Shown here: positions 53,965 to 62,001 of the stretch, one piece after another
Layout: every line of letters starts with the position of its first letter
Position numbering within the stretch: the stretch's first letter is position 1
DNA from: DASRLE01 sp963825315
Lineage (GTDB): Bacteria; Verrucomicrobiota; Verrucomicrobiia; Limisphaerales; Palsa-1400
Direction of reading: 5' to 3'
DNA: 64,000 nucleotides
Assembly (NCBI GenBank): GCA_963825315.1
Contig: CAWGST010000001.1
Location: 1,178,001 to 1,242,000 of the forward strand
Notes under the pieces: model-generated
Database searches by the model: none
What the model saw: the letters and a program-made list of their open reading frames with translations, nothing else
What the model was told of the DNA's origin: nothing
Translations under genes and position numbers: made by a program

Positions 53965-55095
53965 TCAAGTGTCCGGATTGATGATCACCTTTTGATTGTT
54001 TATGACAGGGCCAGTGCCGAATTCACCAAGCACAATGGAATTGGTGAGGCACACTTTGCCGGGCGGAAGTTCAGGAAACCAAAATGACCCTGCGTCGGCG
54101 GTTACTTGTTCCCCGTCCAATTCGGCCGAGTTCGTCAGGGCGGAGATAACTGATCCACACAAGCTAAACAGAGCGTTGTGCAGACTGTTGGTGGATCCAC
54201 CGTTTGTCAGCCGGCTGTTTAGAGCCAAATGGCACGCCAAAAATTGACAATTCCAGACTTCGAGGACACCCGAGTTCGTCGGCGTTGTCACAGCCAGATC
54301 GGCGTAACAAAACCGGAGATTGCTGATCGAGGTCACATTGCTGCTATGGACATCGTCCAAATTGAGATATGCGCAGCCATTGGCGGCGGTCACCGGATCA
54401 CTTGAACTGCAGTCCTGGTTCTCTTGGGCGTACGGGCTATGATACCAGTAAACCCATGGCAATTCCCCTTGGGAATCGTCGTCAACAGAGGTTAGGATTG
54501 CCGGGTTGTATGGCGCGGTGGCGCAAACCAACGTTCCATGCAACACCAGCGTTGCGACGTTTGGAAGCGATTCGAGGTATGGCAGTTCATCATAGTCGAA
54601 CTTGATCACAGCCCCTCCTTGAATCGTGGTCGTCCCGTACAAATCGACGCTCGGCGAAGACGTAAATACATTATATGCGATATAATACGTCTTATAGGCC
54701 TGAAACGTATAATCCTGACGAGGTCCAAACACCGGCATGACCGTCAAGTCGGATATATTGTAATCACCTGCGTCGGTTAATACGGCATTGGTAAAGGTAT
54801 TCGTGCCAACAGAATTGGAAACAACGACGGCATAAGTGCCCTCGTCGCCATGTTGCATGTTCACATCCACATATTGTCTTGATGTCTGACCAGGCAAATT
54901 GGTGAACGCGCCGTTCGTGAATACCTGCCATTGATAGGTAATCGGCTCGCTTCCAACCGCCAGCGCACTGAAGGTCACCGTGTCGCCCTCCACCACCGTT
55001 TGGGAAATGGGAAGGTAAACGAAGGTGGGCGGTGTTGACGTTCTAGTCAAGATCGCATCAATGCTGGCAGTGCGCCCAAAAGAGTTCGTTACTAA
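53965..55095 (-). CDS. Giant protein, second piece: Ig-like domain and start of module 2
   Basis: Immediately after the MITE the frame gives TNSFGRTASIDAILT, an Ig-like domain (EPITYQWQVFTNGAFTNLPG), and module 2: FGPRQDYTFQAYKTYYIAYN, GTTTIQGGAVIKFDYDELPY, YLNLDDVHSSNVTSISNLRF. It stops at TGA after VIINPDT. The next codons (PFEAGDDASYYLANKS) align with module 3 SVWPFQSVNDGNYYLPP, so TGA sits at a Trp codon. Confidence 0.65.
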   Translation of the reverse strand, partial: LVTNSFGRTASIDAILTRTSTPPTFVYLPISQTVVEGDTVTFSALAVGSEPITYQWQVFTNGAFTNLPGQTSRQYVDVNMQHGDEGTYAVVVSNSVGTNTFTNAVLTDAGDYNISDLTVMPVFGPRQDYTFQAYKTYYIAYNVFTSSPSVDLYGTTTIQGGAVIKFDYDELPYLESLPNVATLVLHGTLVCATAPYNPAILTSVDDDSQGELPWVYWYHSPYAQENQDCSSSDPVTAANGCAYLNLDDVHSSNVTSISNLRFCYADLAVTTPTNSGVLEVWNCQFLACHLALNSRLTNGGSTNSLHNALFSLCGSVISALTNSAELDGEQVTADAGSFWFPELPPGKVCLTNSIVLGEFGTGPVINNQKVIINPDT

Positions 55096-55238
55096 TATTA
55101 CTCTGTTAAGTTGCGCAAACTGCGAGTGAAGAATGAAATGTGTTGAAAGAGCAAAATCCGGTCGCCCAATCGCGGTTTTCGTCAATGTTTATGGGCATTT
55201 CATGCTTTTTTTCCGATCTTATACTTAACAAAGTAATA
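55096..55238. mobile_element. 143-bp MITE with 15-bp terminal inverted repeats
   Basis: Ends are TATTACTCTGTTAAG and CTTAACAAAGTAATA (one mismatch between the inverted arms). A 4-bp duplication CTAA flanks it (55092-55095 and 55239-55242). Removing the element and one CTAA restores the giant gene's frame exactly. It has no transposase gene, so mobilisation must come from elsewhere. Confidence 0.85.
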
Positions 55239-58200
55239 CTAACACGGAGTAACTTCCGGCATTGCTCGCTTGAACGTCGGAGATTGTATAGGAGCTGTTC
55301 GTCGCTCCAGAGATATTCACAAGCTCGTTGCTGTTCGTCGAAAATCTCCATTTATAGCTCAATGGCAACTCACCGGTTGCGGTGACGCTGAAAGTCACGC
55401 TGCGTCCGTCGCCTACCGTTTGACTCGATGGCTGCGTGGTAATTAAGGGAGGCTCACCGTCGCTCAAATAATACTCGACGCCATTGGTGCCTGAGAGGGG
55501 TAATCCATTAGTGTCGGTCGCCACGTAATGGAAACCAATGCTGACCCTATTAGTGCCTTCGATGATATTGTCTGCGGTCACAGTGTAATGGTAAAGGCCG
55601 GCCGCAGCCGCGGAACGGCTACCGGTGTGAATCAAATTCGTTTGACTGTCCGGATAATAATATTCGCCCAGGGTTCCGACTTCATGGTCCGGACTGTCCG
55701 TCAGCATGATATCATGCGGCCCCGTGGAGCCGGCCAGGGTGTCACAGCCCGCCACATATCCGTTGTAGTCGTCTGACGCCGGCGAGCCTTGCGACCCAAT
55801 TGCGGCATGATCAAACAAGTTGTCGTTGAATAGCCATATTCCACCCATCCAGTTCTGTAGATTCAGGCTTCCGCCAAAGAAAAGGTTGTTGTAAAAAAGG
55901 GGATCCAAGGCAGATGGCGCGTCAAAATCACTGACGGTCATGTTCATACGCTGGAACAGACAATTTGTCGCGTAGATGGTCGGCGCCAGGGTGGTCCAGC
56001 ATCCGTTGTAAAACTGGCAATCTTTGAAAGCCAATGACGATGAGCCTGCACTCAGAAACTCATCGCTAAACAGAACGTCTTCGCCGTTCAAAGTGGACCA
56101 AATGGTGAATTGGGAGTGTAATGACGCCGGTATGGAATAACACCAAGTCTCGAAGGCTGCGTCGTTATAGCCAGCGAACAGCCAGCCAGACTTCGTTTGC
56201 TCCTGCACCACGTCGTAGGTTACAAAATAAATTGGATCCGTTGCTGTTCCCTGAAGACTGAGGCTGGTTCCATCTTGCGCCAACAATCCATATTCCATCC
56301 AGGAATTGCCCCCTGCGTTGAATAGGGCTATAACGGTTCCGGACTGGACCGTGAGATTTGTATTGCCGATTGTTGATCCGCAAATCAGATAATCGATGGG
56401 ATCGTAATGGTAGCCTAAGTCGGGTGTGCCGGTGTTACGCTCCGCTTGCGGGGTGAAGATATTGGTCGCGATGGTCGTGTTCGAGTAAAGAATCGGCGGA
56501 TAGGTAGTCTTGGTCTGCAAGTCCGCCAACAGAGCAGGATCGATGTTGGTCGTCCCTGCACCATGATTGTTGGTGCCATTGGCCAGGTAATAGTTTCCCG
56601 CCCCGACGGTCTGGTAAACCCCGTTGCTGCTCGCGTTCGTGTAGCAACTGGTAGGGTCAATGCCCGAGGTGCCCGTTGCTGTGAACAGGCTGTTGGTTGC
56701 GTAGCAAAGATTGGTTGCCCCTCCCACGAACGTTCCTACCTGATCGGCTGTCACATTGTTGACGCTGAACGAGACATATCCAGATTCAATATCGGTGCCA
56801 TACAACCCGTTAATACACTCGGAAAACAGCACGTTGTAAACGTTGACCGGAAACCCCGGATTGGACCCGCTGTAAGCGGCGAAGTCATAAACTGCATACC
56901 AGCAGTTGATGAATTGACAGTCCCAAATCTCAATCGGATTGGAACCGATCGAAGCCATGGCCACCTGGAGCCCGAAGTTGGCATAGGAAAAGCGCAGATG
57001 ACTGAAAACGAAGGAATTGGTCCCCGAGCTCCCAAATTCAAGACAATTGGCCGGGCCACGGCTGGGCGCGCCGGTGCTGCCGCTAATCTCCGATCCCACC
57101 GAGTTGTCGTTCATGCTGGTGAACACGCCCGGACGATACGGCCCCGTCTCACAAATAATATTTGTCGCCAAAATAAATGGGGCGCCGTTGTTCGTGTACT
57201 TGACCACAGTTCCTCCTTCGATGATCGCAGTGCCTGAAACGTTGACCGCCCCGGTCACCAGGTAAGTCGTGTCACCTTGCAGAGTGAGATTTGTTGTACT
57301 GCTCAACAGTTCGTAGTCCAACATCAGCCGGGGTTGAGTGGTCTCCGCCCGAGCCAGTTTCATCGGCCTTCCCACTTTGGCGGAGCCTCCGGGCCGGGAT
57401 GGATTGGACTCCATAAAGACCATCCGCCGGACGGAGCCTCGGCCGGGCTTGAGATTCGAGGCCTGGGGCAATTCTTGCAGTTGATTGGAAATGTCCCGGA
57501 AAGGGATCGCCTCAATCAGGAATGTGCGGTCATCAACCCAAATCCATTGCTTGCTGACCATTCCCGCCGTCACGGGCGCGTCCTGGCCCTTCAGAAACAA
57601 CGCCTGGCCCATTCCCATTTTCATGTCGCCAAAGTCCAAAACCGGGTCGTCAGAGACGTTGCCGTTGGTTACGGCGGTCATTTCCGGCTGCGGTGGATTG
57701 AAAAACTCCGTATAGACCTGAAGGATCGTCGTCTCATCCGAGAGTCCGTAACGGTCGGGAGCCGGCGGAGACTGGCGCAGCACAATGTCCTGGCTCAACC
57801 CGGCCTTGCTGTAGGTGTATTGCACATCCGCCGTCAGGTTGCTGAAGGCGTCGGCGTACACCACCTGATTGGGCGCCACAATGGAGCCGTTGCAGTCCTG
57901 CAACCGGGTAATGGCGGCGTTGGAACCGGTGGCGACATCGTAGTAAGCCAGACCAAACACAGTGCTGGAGAGTCGCTTGGCATCGGGAGTCGTGAGGGTC
58001 ATGGCCCCATCCGGGCTGTTGGCATTGGCCGCCCAATGAACCCGGTGACGGCCTTGAATCGCCTTCGCGCCGCTGGCCATCGGATCAACTTCTTCCACGG
58101 AATCGACATATTGGCCATCTTGCAGATAGCACAATCCCGTGGCCAACTCGGTGTAAGATTGCAGATTTGTCCTGACCACACCTGATTGATTGGTGTGCAA

Positions 58201-58374
58201 CACGGCCCGTTGCCAAATCTTCGAGTGCGGGCCGCGCTCCACGCAAACATAGTCACTCGGAGTCGACATGTTTGCTCCTGATTGAAGTTGCGCTGTGGCG
58301 CTGGAAGCTGCCCAGATGCAAATGACAGCCAGCAAAGAGGTTACGAACACACATATGGCAAATTTCGTACTCAT
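55225..58374 (-). CDS. Giant protein, N-terminal piece: signal peptide, unknown domain, module 1
   Basis: About 1049 residues from MSTKFAICVFVTSLLAVICI, a clear signal peptide ending SSATAQ. Residues up to about 330 form an unknown domain (VHWAANANSPDGAMTLTTPD; DRYGLSDETTILQVYTEFF). Then module 1 (LTLQGDTTYLVTGAVNVSG, IEIWDCQFINCWYAVYDF, LFYNNLFFGGSLNLQNW) and an Ig-like domain with GELPLSYKWRF. The frame is lost when it enters the MITE after SNAGSYSVLV. As it stands it could still be secreted as a shortened protein. Confidence 0.8.
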   Translation of the reverse strand: MSTKFAICVFVTSLLAVICIWAASSATAQLQSGANMSTPSDYVCVERGPHSKIWQRAVLHTNQSGVVRTNLQSYTELATGLCYLQDGQYVDSVEEVDPMASGAKAIQGRHRVHWAANANSPDGAMTLTTPDAKRLSSTVFGLAYYDVATGSNAAITRLQDCNGSIVAPNQVVYADAFSNLTADVQYTYSKAGLSQDIVLRQSPPAPDRYGLSDETTILQVYTEFFNPPQPEMTAVTNGNVSDDPVLDFGDMKMGMGQALFLKGQDAPVTAGMVSKQWIWVDDRTFLIEAIPFRDISNQLQELPQASNLKPGRGSVRRMVFMESNPSRPGGSAKVGRPMKLARAETTQPRLMLDYELLSSTTNLTLQGDTTYLVTGAVNVSGTAIIEGGTVVKYTNNGAPFILATNIICETGPYRPGVFTSMNDNSVGSEISGSTGAPSRGPANCLEFGSSGTNSFVFSHLRFSYANFGLQVAMASIGSNPIEIWDCQFINCWYAVYDFAAYSGSNPGFPVNVYNVLFSECINGLYGTDIESGYVSFSVNNVTADQVGTFVGGATNLCYATNSLFTATGTSGIDPTSCYTNASSNGVYQTVGAGNYYLANGTNNHGAGTTNIDPALLADLQTKTTYPPILYSNTTIATNIFTPQAERNTGTPDLGYHYDPIDYLICGSTIGNTNLTVQSGTVIALFNAGGNSWMEYGLLAQDGTSLSLQGTATDPIYFVTYDVVQEQTKSGWLFAGYNDAAFETWCYSIPASLHSQFTIWSTLNGEDVLFSDEFLSAGSSSLAFKDCQFYNGCWTTLAPTIYATNCLFQRMNMTVSDFDAPSALDPLFYNNLFFGGSLNLQNWMGGIWLFNDNLFDHAAIGSQGSPASDDYNGYVAGCDTLAGSTGPHDIMLTDSPDHEVGTLGEYYYPDSQTNLIHTGSRSAAAAGLYHYTVTADNIIEGTNRVSIGFHYVATDTNGLPLSGTNGVEYYLSDGEPPLITTQPSSQTVGDGRSVTFSVTATGELPLSYKWRFSTNSNELVNISGATNSSYTISDVQASNAGSYSVLVLLC

Positions 58375-58416
58375 AGGTTTGCTTGTCCTCGGAACCCAAG
58401 GTGGTCTGAAAATCAC

Positions 58417-58860
58417 CGAAACAGGCCATAATGAGCTTCGTTAATTTAAGACTGTGGCAATCTAAATACTTTTAATGGAGCAAGGTCAAACGATTTATTT
58501 GGATTAATCATCTTTTGTTTGTAATCGCCTCCCACCCTATCGAATCCACCCCTCATCCGCATCCGGCAAAGCTTGAAATTGGATTGATGACCCGGTGTAT
58601 CCTCCACTGTAAGAATTCTTTACGGGGCCAGGTGCTGGAAAAGGCAACTGACGGCAGTCCCTGTTTGGGGGATTCCATCGTTGAATATTAGCAAAATGGG
58701 TTTGGTGGAAGGGGTGGAATTGATTTGCCTCAGATCACTCCCCAAAAATGTCCGAAATCGAGCATTCGAATCAGTCAGCAGGTCTGTTCCAGGGTCTTGA
58801 GGGCTGTTCTGCTAGCCCATATAATGTTCAAACGCTGTTACTAGCCTTCCTACACTCTGT
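58417..58860. other. Intergenic region upstream of the giant gene
   Basis: About 440 bases without a supported gene. It holds the promoter-like sequence at 58461-58489 and a T-rich tract next to it. The rest shows no clear repeat or RNA structure by eye. Confidence 0.4.
58461..58489 (-). promoter_or_regulatory. Possible sigma-70 promoter of the giant gene
   Basis: On the minus strand TTGACC (58489-58484), 17 bases, TTTAGA (58466-58461). It would give a leader of about 80 bases before the start at 58374. The -10 box is weak. Confidence 0.35.
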
Positions 58861-59556
58861 TCAAGTAGAAGTCGGATGCCCGCTACGTTTTCTTTTATAG
58901 AACACCACCGCCGAGCCACCGACGCCAAAGAGCAACAGTGAAGAAGGCTCCGGGGTAGCAGCCACGTTGGCAAATGAAATGTCGTCGAACTCGGTCAAGC
59001 TTAATCCGTTGTTATTGAACTCTGAGGTGAATTCGAGTAGCCCGGTTTGACCTGCATCAGGCGCGATTGACGCTTGCATACAGACCGCATTATTGTCGCC
59101 AATGGAAGCGTTCCAGCCCGGGAGTGCGTCGGCCATCGAAACATCGGAACCGACTTGCTCCTGAAGAATAGAAGATGCGATGGCAGATTCAAAGATAAGA
59201 TCTTCAAGTGTGCTTTGCGCCTGAGCCGACAGAGCGGCTAGAAACAAAACCGCAACCCCAATCAAAAACTTTGTCGAATTCATATATAGTAGGGTCTGAC
59301 TCTTTTCTGGCGGACGGGCATCATTTTCCAGATTCCGGGTAAGCTCAGATACAGTGGTTCTCAGGGCGTGCGCAATTCTCAACAATGTGCCAATGGTTAC
59401 ATTGCGGACACCGCGTTCCACATCGCAAATATAAGTGCGATGAAGGCCGCAGATTTCAGCAAAGGTTTCCTGCGATAAATTACGGCACTGGCGGAGCTGT
59501 CGAATAGTTTTTCCAAGCGTTGTAAACTCGTGGTGAATCATAAAGCCTTGCATCAA
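58861..59556 (-). CDS. XRE helix-turn-helix domain fused to a short PEP-CTERM protein
   Basis: 231 residues in one open frame. Residues 1-80: XRE/Cro HTH (LGKTIRQLRQCRNLSQETFA, GLHRTYICDVERGVRNVTIG). From Met about 92: MNSTKFLIGVAVLFLAALSA, a signal peptide, then a short secreted region and the PEP-CTERM sorting signal TPEPSSLLLFGVGGSAVVFY with a basic end, recognised by exosortase. A cytoplasmic regulator fused to an exported protein makes little sense, so either the second part starts at its own Met or a deletion fused two genes. The secreted region is shorter than usual for the family. Confidence 0.7.
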   Translation of the reverse strand: MMQGFMIHHEFTTLGKTIRQLRQCRNLSQETFAEICGLHRTYICDVERGVRNVTIGTLLRIAHALRTTVSELTRNLENDARPPEKSQTLLYMNSTKFLIGVAVLFLAALSAQAQSTLEDLIFESAIASSILQEQVGSDVSMADALPGWNASIGDNNAVCMQASIAPDAGQTGLLEFTSEFNNNGLSLTEFDDISFANVAATPEPSSLLLFGVGGSAVVFYKRKRSGHPTST

Positions 59557-59612
59557 CCTATCCGTTTCGCTGAGGCCTTGAACCGATCCTCATTGGGCGG
59601 CACGATTAACAA

Positions 59613-59649
59613 CCATGCGGAAGCCCCTTCCTCCCCGCCTTCCGCATGG
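59613..59649 (-). terminator. Hairpin downstream of the gene at 59711
   Basis: CCATGCGGAAG (59613-59623) pairs perfectly with CTTCCGCATGG (59639-59649). On the minus strand it is followed by TTGTTAAT. It is a likely terminator for the gene ending at 59711. Confidence 0.5.
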
Positions 59650-59710
59650 CCAAAATGTTTTCTTATACGTCGATGCTCTGTTCTATTCATGGTTGTGGAC
59701 TTTCGGCTGC

Positions 59711-60823
59711 TCATGGTGTGCCGACTACCCGATAAAATCCTTGCGCGTAGCTCATCGAATCCGTCCAGGTATTGCCCGAAGTAGTTCCCAGCGGCTGCCA
59801 GCCTGTTGGTGATAAGGATCTCGTAAAATCCACTTCATAATTTGTGCTGTTGGTGAACGTATCCCAATTGAGAACGACTGACGTTCCTTGAAGGGAAATC
59901 TGCAAATTAGTTTGAAATGGCGGGATGGAGTTGGTTGGACCGGTTACGGTTGAATTCGTGAAATAGTTGGCAAAGTACATTCGCTGGACGGTATTCGTGT
60001 AGACCATATCGGCCGGGTACAAGACATTGTTGCCGTATAAAAAGACCTGCACCGCAACGCCCACTCCAGGCACAAGCCAGTAATAATAATCATTGGTGTG
60101 CGTATCGAGCAGTATTGGAGGGTCGGTGACTTCGCTTATCGTATAGGAATGGACTTCGTGAACGCGCAATGCCTGAACTGTTCCAATCCCTGGCAACGCC
60201 ATTGATCCAGCCGCATCCACATTGGCGCAGCACGTAAAATAATTGCTGACTAGAATGACTTCGTAATAAAGAGTTGGCCAATAGAGCGACCGAGTCCAAG
60301 TTTGGCCCAACTGCGCGGTCGCGGGAATGTCGATGGTCGGCGGAACAAATACGGCCTCCGGTGATGCGCCGGCAACAGGCTCGTCGAAACCGTAATAGAT
60401 CCGGCCTTGGTTCGTGCTCTCGTCACCAAATCCGTAATAGCTCCATCCAATTGCGAAGCTTGGTTCCATGGTGTCCTGTTCAGCGTAGGAAGCCGATGGA
60501 AAATAGCTGCCATAAGCGCCGTTCGTGGGCGAAATGATGTCCGTTCGTAAGATCGACTCATAAGGTTGCTGAGATTGCGAAAAGCCCCAAAACTGCTGAA
60601 CTGGGGGTTCTACACCGCCGATTGGGGGAGCACCATTGGTTACTAGAGTTAAATACCTGGACACATCCACGTTGCTGCTAAAATAAGAGCAGTTGTATTG
60701 GCCAACCTGGCATGGAAGGTCATTTGTCGTGAACTGAAGTTGGGCCTGGCTGATTCCTGGCAGGAAAATCTTAAGAACGACCCAAAGCCATTTCCAGGAT
60801 TTGCTTTGAGGGGCAAACGGCAT
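59711..60823 (-). CDS. Secreted protein with C-terminal fibronectin-like domain
   Basis: About 370 residues. MPFAPQSKSWKWLWVVLKIF then LPGISQAQ is a signal peptide. The body (YYGFDEPVAGASPEAVFVPP, LYWPTLYYEVILVSNYF, YYYWLVPGVGVAVQVFLYG) resembles secreted beta-sandwich proteins; the end LQISLQGTSVVLNWDTFTNS plus TNYEVDFTRSLSPTGWQPLG and YRVV is the C-terminal beta domain common in Verrucomicrobia extracellular proteins. Function is unknown. The frame extends upstream to 60922, but the signal peptide fixes the start. Confidence 0.7.
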   Translation of the reverse strand: MPFAPQSKSWKWLWVVLKIFLPGISQAQLQFTTNDLPCQVGQYNCSYFSSNVDVSRYLTLVTNGAPPIGGVEPPVQQFWGFSQSQQPYESILRTDIISPTNGAYGSYFPSASYAEQDTMEPSFAIGWSYYGFGDESTNQGRIYYGFDEPVAGASPEAVFVPPTIDIPATAQLGQTWTRSLYWPTLYYEVILVSNYFTCCANVDAAGSMALPGIGTVQALRVHEVHSYTISEVTDPPILLDTHTNDYYYWLVPGVGVAVQVFLYGNNVLYPADMVYTNTVQRMYFANYFTNSTVTGPTNSIPPFQTNLQISLQGTSVVLNWDTFTNSTNYEVDFTRSLSPTGWQPLGTTSGNTWTDSMSYAQGFYRVVGTP

Positions 60824-61024
60824 GACTATGTGCCGATGAGGGTTCGTTTGATGAAGCGACGGAAAGGAGGCTGGAAAAGTGAAGGCGACATTCGAGATGT
60901 TTGTTGATAGAGTCTTCATCATACCAACATATAGGTAGAGTAAACCTCAGAGGACGTTACAGAGGGCGCCGGGCCGGGGAATTAATTCAGAAAATGCAGA
61001 GGCAATACAACAGTGCCAGCCACC

Positions 61025-61810
61025 TCACCACCACTCTTCGTGGGGCTGGTTGTCGCTGTTCCAAAGGCGCCGGCTCTGGTCGGTTGCGGCAATCCAATAC
61101 GACTGCGGGGCAAGCTGGACATGCTCATCGTCGAAGAGAAGATTCGCATTGCTGCCATGCCAGTTGCCAACGCCCGGAAAATTGAACTGGGGAACGACGT
61201 ATGGGAAGGCGAGGTATATCTGGTTGGGGATATTCGTTTGTGGCTGAACTCCAAAAATGACGTCGATGAAGGTTGGGCTGTCGCCCATCGTGATCATCTG
61301 AGCCGGAATTATTACCCGATTGGCGGCGGTCGGTGTGCGGGAAGCCGTGGAAAGATCCACGTTACCACCCAATCCGGGATTATATGGCGGGGAGCCTTGG
61401 CAAGCGGCTCCGAAGACATTATAGCCGTAATAGGGTGAGGTTTCACCGCCAGTCCAATTGAAGATTCGTATGAAATGTGTGGACGGGATTATCTGAACCG
61501 GGCACGAGAACATTAAACTTGGGACAACAGTTCGTAACGCAGGCTGCCAAGCCCCTGTGATGCCGTTGGATGTCGCAAGGGGATAAGCGTTGGCGTCCTG
61601 GGTGTAAAGATTGAGGGCCACGCCGAGTTGGTGAAGATTGCTCATACAATGAGCGGTCTGCGCTTGGTTCCTTGCTTTTGCCAACGCCGGCAACAGCAGG
61701 GCAGCGAGGAGAGCCAAGATCGCGAACACAACAAGCAATTCCAACAGCGTGAAGCCCTTCACCTGCGGAAGCGATCTATTGCATACGCGTTCCTGATTGT
61801 TCCCGTTCAT
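61025..61810 (-). CDS. Type II secretion-like pseudopilin
   Basis: 261 residues. The prepilin leader and N-terminal helix are VKGFTLLELLVVFAILALLA, with cleavage expected after Gly and methylation of Phe; the Glu five residues on is present. The C-terminal GNWHGSNANLLFDDEHVQ matches the H-x-DG tail motif of the large prepilin-like families in Verrucomicrobia and Planctomycetes. It would be exported and held in the membrane by the type II or type IV pilus machinery. No secretion genes are adjacent, as is common for these. Confidence 0.9.
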   Translation of the reverse strand: MNGNNQERVCNRSLPQVKGFTLLELLVVFAILALLAALLLPALAKARNQAQTAHCMSNLHQLGVALNLYTQDANAYPLATSNGITGAWQPALRTVVPSLMFSCPVQIIPSTHFIRIFNWTGGETSPYYGYNVFGAACQGSPPYNPGLGGNVDLSTASRTPTAANRVIIPAQMITMGDSPTFIDVIFGVQPQTNIPNQIYLAFPYVVPQFNFPGVGNWHGSNANLLFDDEHVQLAPQSYWIAATDQSRRLWNSDNQPHEEWW

Positions 61811-62001
61811 ACTGCGCTGGCGTGGATGAATTAATCCGGCACCACGGAATAATCAATCAATGCGTTCATGACCCAAACTCTTGGAGAAGGGTCAACAGGT
61901 GCAACGTTGATTATTCATATAATAGACGCTCGCCGGCCTTTGACAAGACTGGAAAGGTGGCTTTGAGCGCCTGGTCGTTGCGCGAGGGGTTTGTACGACA
62001 T

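Larger units (their letters stand above)
47756..58374 (-). pseudogene. Giant secreted beta-helix/Ig repeat protein with caspase-like C-terminus, decayed
   Basis: Five reading-frame pieces on the minus strand form one gene of about 10.5 kb (near 3,490 residues). It starts with a signal peptide, has three long beta-helix-like modules separated by Ig-like domains and acidic DxDGDG-type Ca-binding repeats, and ends with a clan CD peptidase-like domain. Lesions: a 143-bp MITE (55096-55238), TGA at 53965-53967, two frameshifts near 53770 and 53830, TAG at 52641-52643, and a frameshift near 50275. Homologous modules show the stops replace Trp and Tyr. Frameshifts may be assembly errors; the stops and MITE are not. 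The pieces are listed separately. Confidence 0.75.

Noticed and set aside
53965..53967. UGA read as tryptophan (recoding)
   Set aside because: Several intact genes here (for example hypD and HDOD) end with TGA, and the giant gene has other lesions.
56446..58185. Long plus-strand frames opposite the giant gene (56446-57237, 57277-58185)
   Set aside because: Antisense shadows of the repeat protein; the minus-strand translation has a signal peptide and repeated modules.
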